In this document: positions 7,977 to 16,478 of the stretch, piece after piece
Layout of the letters: each line of letters opens with the position of its first letter
Position numbering within the stretch: position 1 is the stretch's first letter
Assembly: GCF_004403185.1 (NCBI RefSeq)
Contig: NZ_SOHJ01000013.1
Location: 26,244-90,243 of the forward strand
DNA from: Cryobacterium suzukii
GTDB lineage: Bacteria; Actinomycetota; Actinomycetes; Actinomycetales; Microbacteriaceae
DNA: 64,000 nt
Direction of reading: 5' to 3'
Notes under the pieces: model-generated
The model's input: only the letters and a program-made list of their open reading frames with translations
What the model was told of the DNA's origin: nothing
The model's database searches: none
Translations under genes and position numbers: made by a program

Positions 7977-9401
7977 ATGGACGACTGGGTAGTAATCGCG
8001 GTGACCGCTGGGGTGATCGTCGCAATGGTCGTGTTGATCGTCAAAGTGCACCTGAACCCGGCCGTGGCGCTGGTCATCGGGGCCGGCGCCATTGCTCTGG
8101 TCGCCAGCGGAGACGTAACGCAAACGGCGAGCATCGTCACCGTTGGATTCGGCGAGATCATGGCCGAGATCGGCCTGCTCATCGCCTGGGGCGTGCTGAT
8201 CGGCGCCATTTTGAGCGAGGCAGGAGCCATCCAGCGTCTGGTAGACGGGCTCCTGCGCATCTTCGGCGCCCGTCGGGTGCCCTACGCGTTTGCGACAACT
8301 CTCGCCGTGGCCCTGCCGTCAATTTATATCGACGTTCTGCTCGTCATGAGCGCACCCTTGGGGCGACGGATGGCGGCACGACTCGGTCGCACGGGTACCG
8401 CCCGAGTCGCTACCGCCATCGCCGTGGGACTCGAATGCGGCCTCGTCATGATCGTGCCAGGCGTGGGCGCCCTCGCCTTGGCGGGCCTTCTCGGCGTGCC
8501 GTTGGGCATGATGCTGCTCGTTGGCGTGGTGGTCACCGTGCCGACAATCCTGCTCACACTCCTCGTGATGTATTTCGCCTTCGACCGCGGCTTCTGGAAT
8601 CCCGAGCGCGATGAATCCGTAACCATCATCGACACGGAGGCTGACGAAGACGCCGACGATGAGTATCCCAACCGGCCGGCGACGGGCTATACCTCGGCCA
8701 TCGCCACGGTTGGCGCCCCGCCCCGCGCGCGAACCCGTATGCAGCAGTCGACACGTGAGCCCGCTTTGGCGCTGCTCTTCGCGCCCATGATCGTGTCGCT
8801 GCTGTTCGTTGCCACCGGCGCGATTGTGCAGGCGACGGATGCTGACCTCGGCCCGATCAGCATCGTCTTCGAGCCGGTCTTCGCCCTGCTGGTCGGGCTA
8901 CTCGGCACGAGCCTCGTTGCGCGGCTCACCATTGGTGCCGAAAGAGTCAACAAGGCCGTCTCCCGCGGGTTTCGGGAGTCGGGCCAGATTCTCATTCTCA
9001 CCGGTGCGGGCGGTGCCCTGGCAGCGGCCGTCGCGTCAACGGGCATCGGCGAGATCTTGGGGTCGCTGTTCACCACCACGACCGTCGCTCCGCTGCTGCT
9101 CGTCTGGGTCGTCGCCGCCGTGCTTCATATGGCCATCGGATCGGTGTCGATATCAGCCATCACCGCCGCGGGCCTGCTCGCCTCGGTCATGAGCGAGATT
9201 GACGTTGCCCCGGTGCTCGTGGCCCTCGCCGCCGCCGCCGGATCGCTCTTCGTCGTTCACGTCACCTCGAACACGTTCTGGTTGCTTCAGAGCTCGCTCA
9301 ACCAGTCCACGCGTGGCACCTTCAAAACCTGCACCCTCGCTGTATCCGTTGCCTCCGTGATCGCACTCGGCCTCACGATGCTGCTCAGTCTGGTGCTGTG
9401 A
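7977..9401 (+). CDS. GntP-family permease
   Basis: The 474-residue product starts at ATG 7977 behind GAGGAGAAG. It has about 12 hydrophobic segments. The family pattern is clear: an N-terminal VHLNPAVALVIGAGAIAL, the loop SIYIDVLLVMSAPLGRRMA, a cytoplasmic acidic stretch in the middle (TEADEDADDEYP), and near the end SNTFWLLQSSLNQSTRGTFK. GntP permeases are proton symporters for gluconate and other hydroxy acids. A tartrate/D-malate-type dehydrogenase and an IclR regulator nearby suggest uptake of a hydroxy dicarboxylate or sugar acid. Its 3' end overlaps the convergent regulator gene by 17 bases. Confidence 0.9.
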   Translation: MDDWVVIAVTAGVIVAMVVLIVKVHLNPAVALVIGAGAIALVASGDVTQTASIVTVGFGEIMAEIGLLIAWGVLIGAILSEAGAIQRLVDGLLRIFGARRVPYAFATTLAVALPSIYIDVLLVMSAPLGRRMAARLGRTGTARVATAIAVGLECGLVMIVPGVGALALAGLLGVPLGMMLLVGVVVTVPTILLTLLVMYFAFDRGFWNPERDESVTIIDTEADEDADDEYPNRPATGYTSAIATVGAPPRARTRMQQSTREPALALLFAPMIVSLLFVATGAIVQATDADLGPISIVFEPVFALLVGLLGTSLVARLTIGAERVNKAVSRGFRESGQILILTGAGGALAAAVASTGIGEILGSLFTTTTVAPLLLVWVVAAVLHMAIGSVSISAITAAGLLASVMSEIDVAPVLVALAAAAGSLFVVHVTSNTFWLLQSSLNQSTRGTFKTCTLAVSVASVIALGLTMLLSLVL

Positions 9402-10164
9402 CCGCCGCACCGAGGGCTCGGCTCAGATGGGCGCCGGCCGCGACCACCGACGGAGTGAGGTGGGTGACGACATCCGGTGTCATGCGCGAACTCGGACCGA
9501 GCAGGCTCAGGGCTCCGAACAGCGAGCCGCCGTGTTGGAACACCGGTGCGGCGACACTGCTCACCGACGACGTGCGTTCGCCGACGGTGTACGCAAAGCC
9601 GCGCTCGCGCACGGTGACGAGGGATCGGCGCAACTCGTCGACATCGACAATCGTCTCTTGCGTCAAGGCGGGCAGCGGATGCTCGAACACCCGGGTCGCG
9701 AGCTCGTCGTTCCACGCCAGCAGCACCCGGCCGGAAGACCCGACGTTCACCGGCGTCACCTCGCCGAGGGCGATCACGCGTCGCACGCTGTGCCGACTCT
9801 CCGCCATCGCAACGCACACGCGTAGCTCTCGCGTGGCGATGAACAGGCACGCGGTTTCACCGGTTTCATCTCTCAGGGCGGCGAGCACGGGCTGCGCCAA
9901 CTCGCCCACGTCGAGACCGTGGAAAGCGGATCCCGCCCAGGTCGCCACGCGCAGACCGATGCGAAATTGGTCGCCGTGGCGGTCGAGAAACCCGCTCTGC
10001 ACGAGATTGGCGACCAGGCGTTGCACCGTCGACGCCGGCAGCCCTGTCGCGGTGCGCAGATCGGCCAGCGACCGCTCCGGAGTCGAGAACGTGAACGCGT
10101 CGAGGATGGTGCTGATTTTCGCCAGCACGAGCAACGGACTGTTCGACGCTACTTTGCCTGCCAT
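9385..10164 (-). CDS. IclR-family transcriptional regulator
   Basis: 259 residues with the family's two parts. The N-terminal winged helix-turn-helix (about residues 12-75) reads RSLADLRTATGLPASTVQRL. The C-terminal effector domain contains RHSVRRVIALGEVTPVNVGS and RGFAYTVGERTSSVSSVAAPV. IclR regulators bind small organic acids and usually control the adjacent catabolic genes. The gene is convergent with the permease gene and divergent from the dehydrogenase gene, so the intergenic region 10165-10277 can hold a shared control region. The likely role is specific control of this hydroxy-acid module (inference). Confidence 0.9.
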   Translation of the reverse strand: MAGKVASNSPLLVLAKISTILDAFTFSTPERSLADLRTATGLPASTVQRLVANLVQSGFLDRHGDQFRIGLRVATWAGSAFHGLDVGELAQPVLAALRDETGETACLFIATRELRVCVAMAESRHSVRRVIALGEVTPVNVGSSGRVLLAWNDELATRVFEHPLPALTQETIVDVDELRRSLVTVRERGFAYTVGERTSSVSSVAAPVFQHGGSLFGALSLLGPSSRMTPDVVTHLTPSVVAAGAHLSRALGAAVTAPD

Positions 10165-10210
10165 TCCGCGAGTTTATCGGTATCCCCAACCCCCCACTAA
10201 AGGAGAACTC

Positions 10211-10285
10211 ATGTTCGATGCACGACACGACAGGATTGCGCCCCTCGCCGATAACGGCACCGTAGGGGAGGTCACCCATGTCTGA
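10211..10285 (+). CDS. 24-codon leader reading frame overlapping the dehydrogenase start
   Basis: ATG 10211 follows an excellent ribosome site (AAAGGAG, about 10198-10204) and encodes 24 residues (MFDARHDRIAPLADNGTVGE and four more). It ends at TGA 10283-10285, eight bases past the start codon of the dehydrogenase. The downstream gene has its own GGGGAGG site inside this frame. The arrangement fits a translated leader coupled to the dehydrogenase, or the remnant of a lost gene start. The peptide matches nothing I recognise. Confidence 0.4.
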   Translation: MFDARHDRIAPLADNGTVGEVTHV

Positions 10286-11327
10286 GTATTCGCTCGCGCT
10301 CATTCCTGGTGACGGCATCGGAGTCGACGTCGTAGCGGCCGCTCTCGTGCCGCTCGAGGCGGTGGCTGACAAGCACGGTTTCTCGGTGCGTCACACGAGC
10401 TTCGACTGGTCGTGCGCTCGCTACCTCGAGACCGGAGCGATGATGCCCGATGACGGCCTCGAGCAGCTGAGCTCGCACGATGCGGTACTGCTGGGGGCGG
10501 TGGGGTGGCCGGCGCAGGTGCCGGACTCGGTGTCGTTGCATGGGCTGCTGCTACCCATCCGCAAGGGATTCGATCAGTACGTGAACATGCGCCCGCACCT
10601 GCTGCTTCCCGGCATCACCGGGCCCTTGCGCAAATCCGAATTCGACATTCTGGTGATTCGTGAAAACACCGAGGGTGAATACTCCGGTGCGGGCGGACGC
10701 GTGCACCAGGGCACCCAGAACGAGGTAGCGGTTGAGACGGCCATCTTTACGCGGGCCGCGGTCGAGCGCATCCTTCGCTACGGGTTCGAGCAGGCTCGCT
10801 CGCGCTCGGGTCGGCTCGCGTCGGTCACAAAATCGAACGCACAGAAGCACACGATGGTGTTCTGGGACGACGTGACCGACGAACTCGCCGCCGAGTACCC
10901 CGACGTGACCGTCACGCGGTACCACATCGATGCCATCGCGGCTCGATTCGTGACCCACCCGGAGACCCTGGACGTTGTCGTCGCGTCCAACCTGTTTGGC
11001 GACATTCTCTCCGATATCGGGGCGGCCATTCAGGGCGGACTCGGGTTCGCCGCTTCGGCCAACATCAACCCTGACGGCGGTTTTCCATCGATGTTCGAAC
11101 CTGTGCACGGATCGGCGCCCGACATCGCGGGCCAAGGCATCGCCAACCCCATCGCCACTATCTGGAGCGTCTCGCAGATGCTTCAACACTTGGGGGAGCA
11201 GGCCGCCGCAGCCGACCTGCTGCGCGCGCTCGGTACCGTCACGGCCACGCCCGCGCGGCTCACCCCCGACTGCGGCGGCACCGGAACCACTGACACTGTC
11301 GCCGCCCAGGTCGCCGCCGCCCTCTGA
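10278..11327 (+). CDS. Tartrate/D-malate dehydrogenase-like beta-decarboxylating dehydrogenase
   Basis: 349 residues of the isocitrate/isopropylmalate dehydrogenase family. The N-terminus reads LIPGDGIGVDVV. The substrate loop contains RENTEGEYSGAGGRVHQGT, the metal-binding aspartates lie in SNLFGDILSDIGAAIQGGLG, and the nucleotide-binding stretch is FEPVHGSAPDIAGQGIANP. The ENTEGEYSG form is typical of tartrate dehydrogenases (TtuC) and D-malate dehydrogenases rather than LeuB, which also acts in a leucine cluster not seen here. The enzyme would oxidise and decarboxylate a 2-hydroxy dicarboxylate with NAD+. The nearby permease and IclR regulator support a catabolic role. The exact substrate is open. 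Confidence 0.85.
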   Translation: MSEYSLALIPGDGIGVDVVAAALVPLEAVADKHGFSVRHTSFDWSCARYLETGAMMPDDGLEQLSSHDAVLLGAVGWPAQVPDSVSLHGLLLPIRKGFDQYVNMRPHLLLPGITGPLRKSEFDILVIRENTEGEYSGAGGRVHQGTQNEVAVETAIFTRAAVERILRYGFEQARSRSGRLASVTKSNAQKHTMVFWDDVTDELAAEYPDVTVTRYHIDAIAARFVTHPETLDVVVASNLFGDILSDIGAAIQGGLGFAASANINPDGGFPSMFEPVHGSAPDIAGQGIANPIATIWSVSQMLQHLGEQAAAADLLRALGTVTATPARLTPDCGGTGTTDTVAAQVAAAL

Positions 11328-11369
11328 CCTGCGCAGCCGCCGGATCGAGCTTGTCGAAATTTCAACCAG

Positions 11370-11775
11370 CGAGGGGCGTAACTCCTGCTCCATGCAGGAG
11401 TTACGCGGGCGAGCGACCGCTTGAGGCAGCGGATGACCTCTCGCTTGCTTCTCCTTACTCGGTGCGGTTCTGTAGCTAATTCTGGGTGGTTTCATCCCAC
11501 CGAAGTCGCGTCAGCAGGATTCGATACTGGGCCGCATTGGGTTGACGGTTCCCACCGCGATTGAGGCGCCGCTTGGTCGTTTCTCTGACGAGAACTCAAC
11601 CCAGCTGACGCCGCAGAGCGCTGCCAAGTAGGCTTCGTTCTTCATTCTGCATTCTTTCGGGATTGTCGCCGACGGCGATGAGCAGCGCTGCGGCGCTGTC
11701 GTAGCCGACGCCCTGGCTAAGGACCGGACGGCGGTGACTGTCCGGGCCGCGGATTCAGCGTCAATGGCCAGCGCC
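11370..11775 (-). pseudogene. IS110-family transposase, C-terminal remnant with frameshifts
   Basis: Pieces of the IS110 C-terminal domain can be read in successive minus-strand frames. They run AALLIAVGDNPERMQNE, then EAYLAALCGVSWVEFSSEK, then TTKRRLNRGGNRQPNAAQYR continuing as ILLTRLRWDE, then KREVIRCLKRSLARV. The LCGVS, RLNRGG and IRCLKR motifs are characteristic of this family. At least three frame changes and one stop separate the pieces, and the N-terminal DEDD catalytic domain is missing. The element is long dead. Confidence 0.8.
11376..11406. terminator. Perfect 13-bp hairpin (terminator-like)
   Basis: GCGTAACTCCTGC (11376-11388) and GCAGGAGTTACGC (11394-11406) enclose a 5-base loop. 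It lies 50 bases after the dehydrogenase stop, where a terminator is expected, but no T-run follows. It also marks the edge of the IS110 remnant, so it may be part of that element's end instead. A GATCGAGCTTGTCGAAAT stretch just upstream (about 11343-11360) resembles a common dispersed intergenic motif of this bacterial group. Confidence 0.55.
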
Positions 11776-12028
11776 CAGCGTTCCGTGCCAATGGCTTCTG
11801 ACCGCGCTGAAAGCGCTAGGGATCGGCGCGAGGCCTTTAGCGGATGCGGATCGGTCGACCCGCACGAGTGCACGCCTGACCGACGGCTCGAGATTCCCGG
11901 TCGGCCATCTCAAAAAGACTAGATCCGGATTATCCGTCTGGTCAGGCGTGCTGGCCCGTGCGCCCGCAGGGCACGCAGGTAGGCTGCATCGAATCCAACT
12001 ACTTACTGTGCGGGGTAAAGGAATGAAA

Positions 12029-12805
12029 ATGCCGACTTTTCGGGAGCTCCACTACTCTGATAAACCGTTTCTGCTGCCCAATGCCTGGGACATCGGCTCA
12101 GCCCTGGCGTTTGCGGCCGCAGGATTCCGCGCTGTTGGAACCACCAGCTTTGGCATTGCGGCCAGCGCGGGCGTTCCCGATGGCAGTCGGTCCAGCAGTG
12201 CGGTAACCGCCGCACTGGCGGCGCAACTCTGTCGACTGCCTGTCCACGTCACAGCGGATATCGAGGACGGATACTCCGATGACCACGCCGAGGTTGCTGA
12301 TTTTGTGGCCAAGCTGGCTTCTCTCGGCGTGGTCGGAGTCAACATTGAGGACAGCACTGCCGGGCACTTGGTAGACGTGACGTCGTTTGCGGCCAAGGTG
12401 ACCGCAGTCAAGCGCGGCACTCCGGGCATGTTCGTCAATGCCCGGGTGGACAATTTTTGGTGTGATGACGGGGCCACGGTGGAGGCCGTCTCGCTCCGAG
12501 CGCGCGCGTACGCCGACGCCGGCGCCGACGGAATCTTCGTCCCCGGCGTTTCCAGCCGGGAGGACATCCGGAGCATCACCAGGGCGGTTGACCTCCCGGT
12601 GAACGTGCTGGCACATCCTTCACTAACTGTGGCCGAGCTGGGGCAGCTAGGGGTCAGGCGCGTGAGTTCCGGCTCCTTGCCGTACCGCGCAGCCTTGGAT
12701 GCCGCCGTGAGCATCGCCACTGATTTGCGCGACAACCGACAGCCGCCAGCAGCGACTCCCTACTGGGAGTTGCAGTCTCGCCTGGTTGCTTTCAGCCAGG
12801 CATAG
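12029..12805 (+). CDS. PEP mutase / isocitrate lyase-superfamily enzyme
   Basis: 258 residues of the PEPM/ICL alpha/beta-barrel family. The opening reads LPNAWDIGSALAFAAAGFRA, the metal site is in TADIEDGYSDDHAE, and VGVNIEDS and IFVPGVSSREDI follow. Members cleave or form C-C or P-C bonds at 2-oxo acids (PEP mutase, 2-methylisocitrate lyase, oxaloacetate hydrolase-like). The isocitrate-lyase catalytic KKCGH signature is absent. AAAGGA (12017-12022) fits ATG 12029 with a 6-base gap; ATG 12023 is in frame but too close. Mononuclear relatives of this short type are common in actinobacteria and mostly uncharacterised. Confidence 0.8.
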   Translation: MPTFRELHYSDKPFLLPNAWDIGSALAFAAAGFRAVGTTSFGIAASAGVPDGSRSSSAVTAALAAQLCRLPVHVTADIEDGYSDDHAEVADFVAKLASLGVVGVNIEDSTAGHLVDVTSFAAKVTAVKRGTPGMFVNARVDNFWCDDGATVEAVSLRARAYADAGADGIFVPGVSSREDIRSITRAVDLPVNVLAHPSLTVAELGQLGVRRVSSGSLPYRAALDAAVSIATDLRDNRQPPAATPYWELQSRLVAFSQA

Positions 12806-13015
12806 AGCGTCACTCGGTGACCCACGGATGCCCGACCCGAGGAATGGCGACCCAGCCAGTTCGACCGTCGCTGACAGCGGCGCGCCGTCATTCACCGTGA
12901 TTGCCGACCAGAACGGCAACACGGGCGTCCTTTGTGTCACCGAGTCCCGTGCGACGAAGCCTGCTTCGTGACCATCCTGAATCGATCCTGAGCCAACCCC
13001 GGAGGTGGCGCCGAC

Positions 13016-13837
13016 TCACCCGCTGATGGTGAGCACGGCCTGAACAGGCGTGTGGTCCGAAGGCCATTTGCCATCGAAGCGCGTCACATTTATGGCAGTG
13101 CGCCGCACGGTGATCGTGGGCGATACGAGGATCCAGTCGATGCGTTTGCGGTCAAGACGCGGATCGTGATAGTTCGGAAACGTGCCCCAGGCTTTGGTGA
13201 CATGAAGTTTTGCCGTGTCCCAGGTGTTGATGATTGCGCCCGATGCCATCAGTTTCGCGTGGGGGAGGGAGTCAACATCGGTGTTGAAGTCCCCCGTGAC
13301 TATTGTCGGCAGGGAGGAGGTCGCGATGAGGAGGAGTATCTGGTCGGCGGAGGCGGTCCTCGATTTCCTCGAGAAGTGGTCAAAATGTGTATTGAGCACA
13401 CGGAACTCAATTCCCGTCTCGCGGTCGCGGAACGTGGCGTCGACGGCTACTCGCGGCGTTCGATTCCCCCACGAGGTCGATCCGGGTATTGACGGAGTGC
13501 TCGAGAGCGCTGTCTGCGCCCAATCAAGAAGCTGGACCCGGGCAGCATCGAAGATGATCGGACAGCCTTCACCGCGCCTGTTCGCGTTGCGACCGAAGCC
13601 GACGGAGCGGTAGTTTTCTCCGATCGCGTGCCGCAGGAATCCGGCTTGGTCAGGGAGCGCCTCTTGAATGCCGATGATGGTGGGGCGTTCGGCGTGGAGC
13701 ATCCGTTTGATGAGCGGGCTGCGGCGTTCCCACCGGTCGGGGCTGCGCTGCAACGGGCGCGTCATTCGCCGCCGAATGTTGAATGACATCACGTGCAGGT
13801 CCGGCGCTGCGACCGGACCGATGAGTGCAGTGTCCAT
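13016..13837 (-). CDS. Endonuclease/exonuclease/phosphatase (EEP) family protein
   Basis: 273 residues from ATG 13837. All family motifs are present: HVMSFNIRRR, IIGIQEAL (metal-binding Glu), NTHFDHFS, VTGDFNTD (Asp/Asn) and the C-terminal SDHTPVQA (Asp-His pair). EEP enzymes hydrolyse phosphodiesters in nucleic acids, phosphoinositides or sphingomyelin. This class of short bacterial EEP protein has no firm substrate. No signal peptide is visible with the chosen start. A longer in-frame start at 13903 would add 22 residues that overlap a recombinase fragment, and neither start has a strong ribosome site. Confidence 0.85.
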   Translation of the reverse strand: MDTALIGPVAAPDLHVMSFNIRRRMTRPLQRSPDRWERRSPLIKRMLHAERPTIIGIQEALPDQAGFLRHAIGENYRSVGFGRNANRRGEGCPIIFDAARVQLLDWAQTALSSTPSIPGSTSWGNRTPRVAVDATFRDRETGIEFRVLNTHFDHFSRKSRTASADQILLLIATSSLPTIVTGDFNTDVDSLPHAKLMASGAIINTWDTAKLHVTKAWGTFPNYHDPRLDRKRIDWILVSPTITVRRTAINVTRFDGKWPSDHTPVQAVLTISG

Positions 13838-13841
13838 CGTG

Positions 13842-14042
13842 TTAGTGACGGCTAACGCCATCGCCGAGGTGGCGGTAGATTGTGCCGCGGGCGAGCGTGT
13901 CATCGAGCGCGGGACTCTTTACCCCCACTTTAGAAGCGCGCTCGACGACCACGCTAATGCGGCCGTCAACCGCTAGAGCATCCGTTTGCCCCTTGGGGTT
14001 TTCTTCCCGGCTTGGGACGCGCGCGTATTCGATGAAACCCAT
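13842..14042 (-). pseudogene. Serine recombinase (resolvase/invertase) N-terminal fragment
   Basis: The minus-strand frame reads MGFIEYARVPSREENPKGQT, then DALAVDGRISVVVERASKVG and SPALDDTLARG. This follows the start of DNA invertases and resolvases (usually LIGYARVSTREQNPEGQ). The catalytic serine of the ARVS motif is replaced by proline, and the frame ends after about 65 residues, before the rest of the catalytic domain and the DNA-binding domain. It is a remnant of a mobile element. The rest of 13838-14242 contains no gene. Confidence 0.65.
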
Positions 14043-14242
14043 ATCGATAATGTAACAAGGTGCCCCCCTGCCCAAACACCCGCCGTGACTTCGTCGATGC
14101 ATGCGTCGTCCTCAAGACGGTTCACCTCAACGCACCGGGCCTGCCACTGCTGCAAAGTTGGGCGGTAGGGGGACCCTGCAAATCGCGTTGCGTTCTGCGT
14201 CGTCCGGCGTATCGTCGAACGCATTACCGAGGAGGATTTCTG

Positions 14243-14806
14243 ATGCGCAAAGTGACCTGCTCCATGAGCGTTTCACTGGACGGCTACATTGTCGGGCCGG
14301 ACGGCAACTTCGATTGGACGGCGCCCGACCAGGAGGTCTTTCGTTTCTGGATCGACGATATTCGACAGGTCGGCGTCCACTTGCTGGGACGAAGGCTATA
14401 CGAGACGATGCTGTACTGGGAGTCGGCCGACCAGGAAGCATCACTCGACGCTGCCGACCGTGAGTGGAATGCGCTCTGGAAGCCGCTCCCCAAAGTGGTG
14501 TTCTCTACCACGTTGTCCGCAGTCCAGGGCAATGCCCGCCTGGCCTCCGGCGACCTCGCGGAAGAGATCGAGCGATTACGGGCCGAGCCGGGGGAGGGCG
14601 ACATCGCAATTGGCGGCGCGACTCTCGCTGCCGAGGCCGCTGCTCTAGGACTGATCGATGAGTATCAGGCCATGGTCCATCCGGTGCTGGTGGGCGGCGG
14701 CATTCCGTTCTTCCCCCGCGGCGAGCGCCGCGTGAACCTCGAACTCGTCGACAGCCGCACCTTCCCTTCGGGAGTCGTATACCTCCGGCACCGCGTGGCA
14801 CGCTAG
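14243..14806 (+). CDS. Dihydrofolate reductase-fold (RibD C-terminal-like) protein
   Basis: 187 residues starting at ATG 14243 behind GAGGAGG (14229-14235). The motifs are CSMSVSLDGYIVGPDGNFDW, VHLLGRRLYETMLYWE, VVFSTTLSAVQGNARL, IAIGGATLAAEAAALGLIDE and VLVGGGIPFFPRG. This is the YyaP/YwjB-like branch of the dihydrofolate reductase superfamily, which binds NADPH. The physiological substrate is unknown for this branch. It stands alone with its own ribosome site. Confidence 0.88.
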   Translation: MRKVTCSMSVSLDGYIVGPDGNFDWTAPDQEVFRFWIDDIRQVGVHLLGRRLYETMLYWESADQEASLDAADREWNALWKPLPKVVFSTTLSAVQGNARLASGDLAEEIERLRAEPGEGDIAIGGATLAAEAAALGLIDEYQAMVHPVLVGGGIPFFPRGERRVNLELVDSRTFPSGVVYLRHRVAR

Positions 14807-15015
14807 CCGGACGGCGGTCCAGATCAGGCCACGCTGAGAGAGCACCGATGGGTCATTACGAAGGCCCCCCGAGTAAAGTTCTCAACCGACGAAGACGCAG
14901 GTCGAGCCGAGTCCGGCCTCGGTATTCCGGGCGCTTCGGAAAAGATCGAGCGAGCGAGGTGGAGTTTCGGAAGGCATCTGGTGTCAGATGCCTCCCGCGA
15001 ATAGGCTTGGTCGCC

Positions 15016-15750
15016 ATGGCGCTCCGACTCGTTCAGGTGAATTTCAAGGCTCGGGATGACTCGGCGCTCGGCCGCTTCTGGGCGGAGGCACTCGGCTGGG
15101 GCGTGTCCAGTGAGGGCCCCGGCGTGACCAACGTTGAACCCCGGGGAATGATCCTGCCGGACCCGGCGGCCGTCGGCGTCGATGTCGTCACCATCCCAGA
15201 CCCCGCAACGGTGATGTACCGCGCACACCTCGATCTCGCCAGCACCTCCGCGGCCCATCAGACGGAACTCGTCGGGCGACTCAAGGAGCTGGGCGCAACC
15301 TCCGCTGATATTGGCCAGGGCGACGTGCCGTGGACAGTTCTGGCCGATCCCGAGGGCAACGTGTTCTGCGTTCTGGAGCCCCGGTCGATCTACCAGCACA
15401 CCGGACCGATCGCCGCGGTGGTCGTCAGCTGTACGGATCCGCGGGCGATGGCCAAATTCTGGAACGCAGCTTTGGATTGGACCCTGCACGAGGTGACCGA
15501 CGATCTGGCACGGCTGCGATCGGCCACGGGTGTGGGGCCGTATTTGGAGTTCGTTCGCGTACCCGAGGTCACTGCGTGGACCCGCGTCCACCTCGACCTG
15601 CGGCCTTATCTTCGTGACGACCAGGCGGCGGAAGTTGCTCGGTTGCGAACTCTTGGGGCAGTTGACGCTGATATTGACCAGGGCGACGTTCCGTGGGTGG
15701 TGCTCACCGACCCGGAGGGGAATGAGTTCTGCGTCCTCACGCCGGCCTGA
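15016..15750 (+). CDS. Tandem VOC (glyoxalase-like) protein
   Basis: The 244-residue product is built of two similar halves (about 1-122 and 128-244). Each ends in nearly the same phrase: DIGQGDVPWTVLADPEGN in the first half and DIDQGDVPWVVLTDPEGN in the second. The halves therefore arose by internal duplication, giving a complete VOC barrel in one chain. VOC proteins use the fold for glyoxalase, dioxygenase or resistance functions; none can be assigned. The start is ATG 15016, where the conserved sequence begins; the longer open frame upstream is not conserved in style. Confidence 0.85.
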   Translation: MALRLVQVNFKARDDSALGRFWAEALGWGVSSEGPGVTNVEPRGMILPDPAAVGVDVVTIPDPATVMYRAHLDLASTSAAHQTELVGRLKELGATSADIGQGDVPWTVLADPEGNVFCVLEPRSIYQHTGPIAAVVVSCTDPRAMAKFWNAALDWTLHEVTDDLARLRSATGVGPYLEFVRVPEVTAWTRVHLDLRPYLRDDQAAEVARLRTLGAVDADIDQGDVPWVVLTDPEGNEFCVLTPA

Positions 15751-15818
15751 CCCTACCCAGTGCGTATCTTCTTACCTCGCGGGGCATTCTGAAATGATGC
15801 GGTCGTGGAGCGAAGTGC

Positions 15819-16286
15819 TCAGGCGTTCTCGAGTTCCGCGATCACAATCTTCTTCTGGCCCATCATCACGCCGATCTGCCGAGGTCGGCGCGTCAGATCG
15901 GCCATGTTCTCGGGGATAATCTGCCAGCTGACGCCAAATCGGTCTTTGCACCAACCGCACTGTTCAGACGCGGGTACGTGCGAGAGCTTCGACCAGTACG
16001 AGTCGATTTCATCTTGGTTCTTGCACGACACAACGAACGAGATCGCCTCGTTGAAGGTGAAAAGCGGCCCGCCGTCGAGACAAACAAAGTCCACTCCGTT
16101 GAGCGTGAATGAACCGTTCAATACTTTGGCGGACATTCCGACAAAGTGTTCGTCGAGAGCCGCATCGGGGTAGTCGACGATGGAATTGATGCGGGAGTTT
16201 GGGAACAAATCGACGTAGTACGTCATCGCCTCGCGCGCGCTGCCATCGAACCATAGGCATGGTCGGATGGGTAGAAGTTCGGTCAT
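15819..16286 (-). CDS. VOC family protein (PhnB-like)
   Basis: 155 residues with the PhnB/3-demethylubiquinone methyltransferase-like pattern: PCLWFDGSAREAMTYYVDLF at the start, FTLNGVDFVCLDGGP in the middle, and WCKDRFGVSWQIIPENMADL at the end. Despite the family name, these proteins are not methyltransferases. They are VOC-fold proteins, mostly of unknown role. It starts at ATG 16286. The 190 bases to its right (16287-16478) separate it from a divergent pseudogene and show no gene. Confidence 0.88.
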   Translation of the reverse strand: MTELLPIRPCLWFDGSAREAMTYYVDLFPNSRINSIVDYPDAALDEHFVGMSAKVLNGSFTLNGVDFVCLDGGPLFTFNEAISFVVSCKNQDEIDSYWSKLSHVPASEQCGWCKDRFGVSWQIIPENMADLTRRPRQIGVMMGQKKIVIAELENA

Positions 16287-16478
16287 CGATACCTCCGTGT
16301 TAGACCTTTTCCGTCACACCCTAGTTCGACCCCCGCATTTTTCCAAGGGAGTTCGGCCCGATCCTGTGGTGGGGATTCCACCCTCGTCTTTGGCATATAA
16401 GAATCCGCTAAGACGGAAAAGAGCCCGGCGGGAACGATTCTTAGAAGGTCCTGTGACGTCACGCCTGACTCTAGAAGG

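Noticed and set aside
9398..10285. Long plus-strand frame opposite the IclR gene
   Set aside because: It is a GC-driven shadow rich in Arg, Ser and Thr without motifs. The IclR gene on the other strand is clear.
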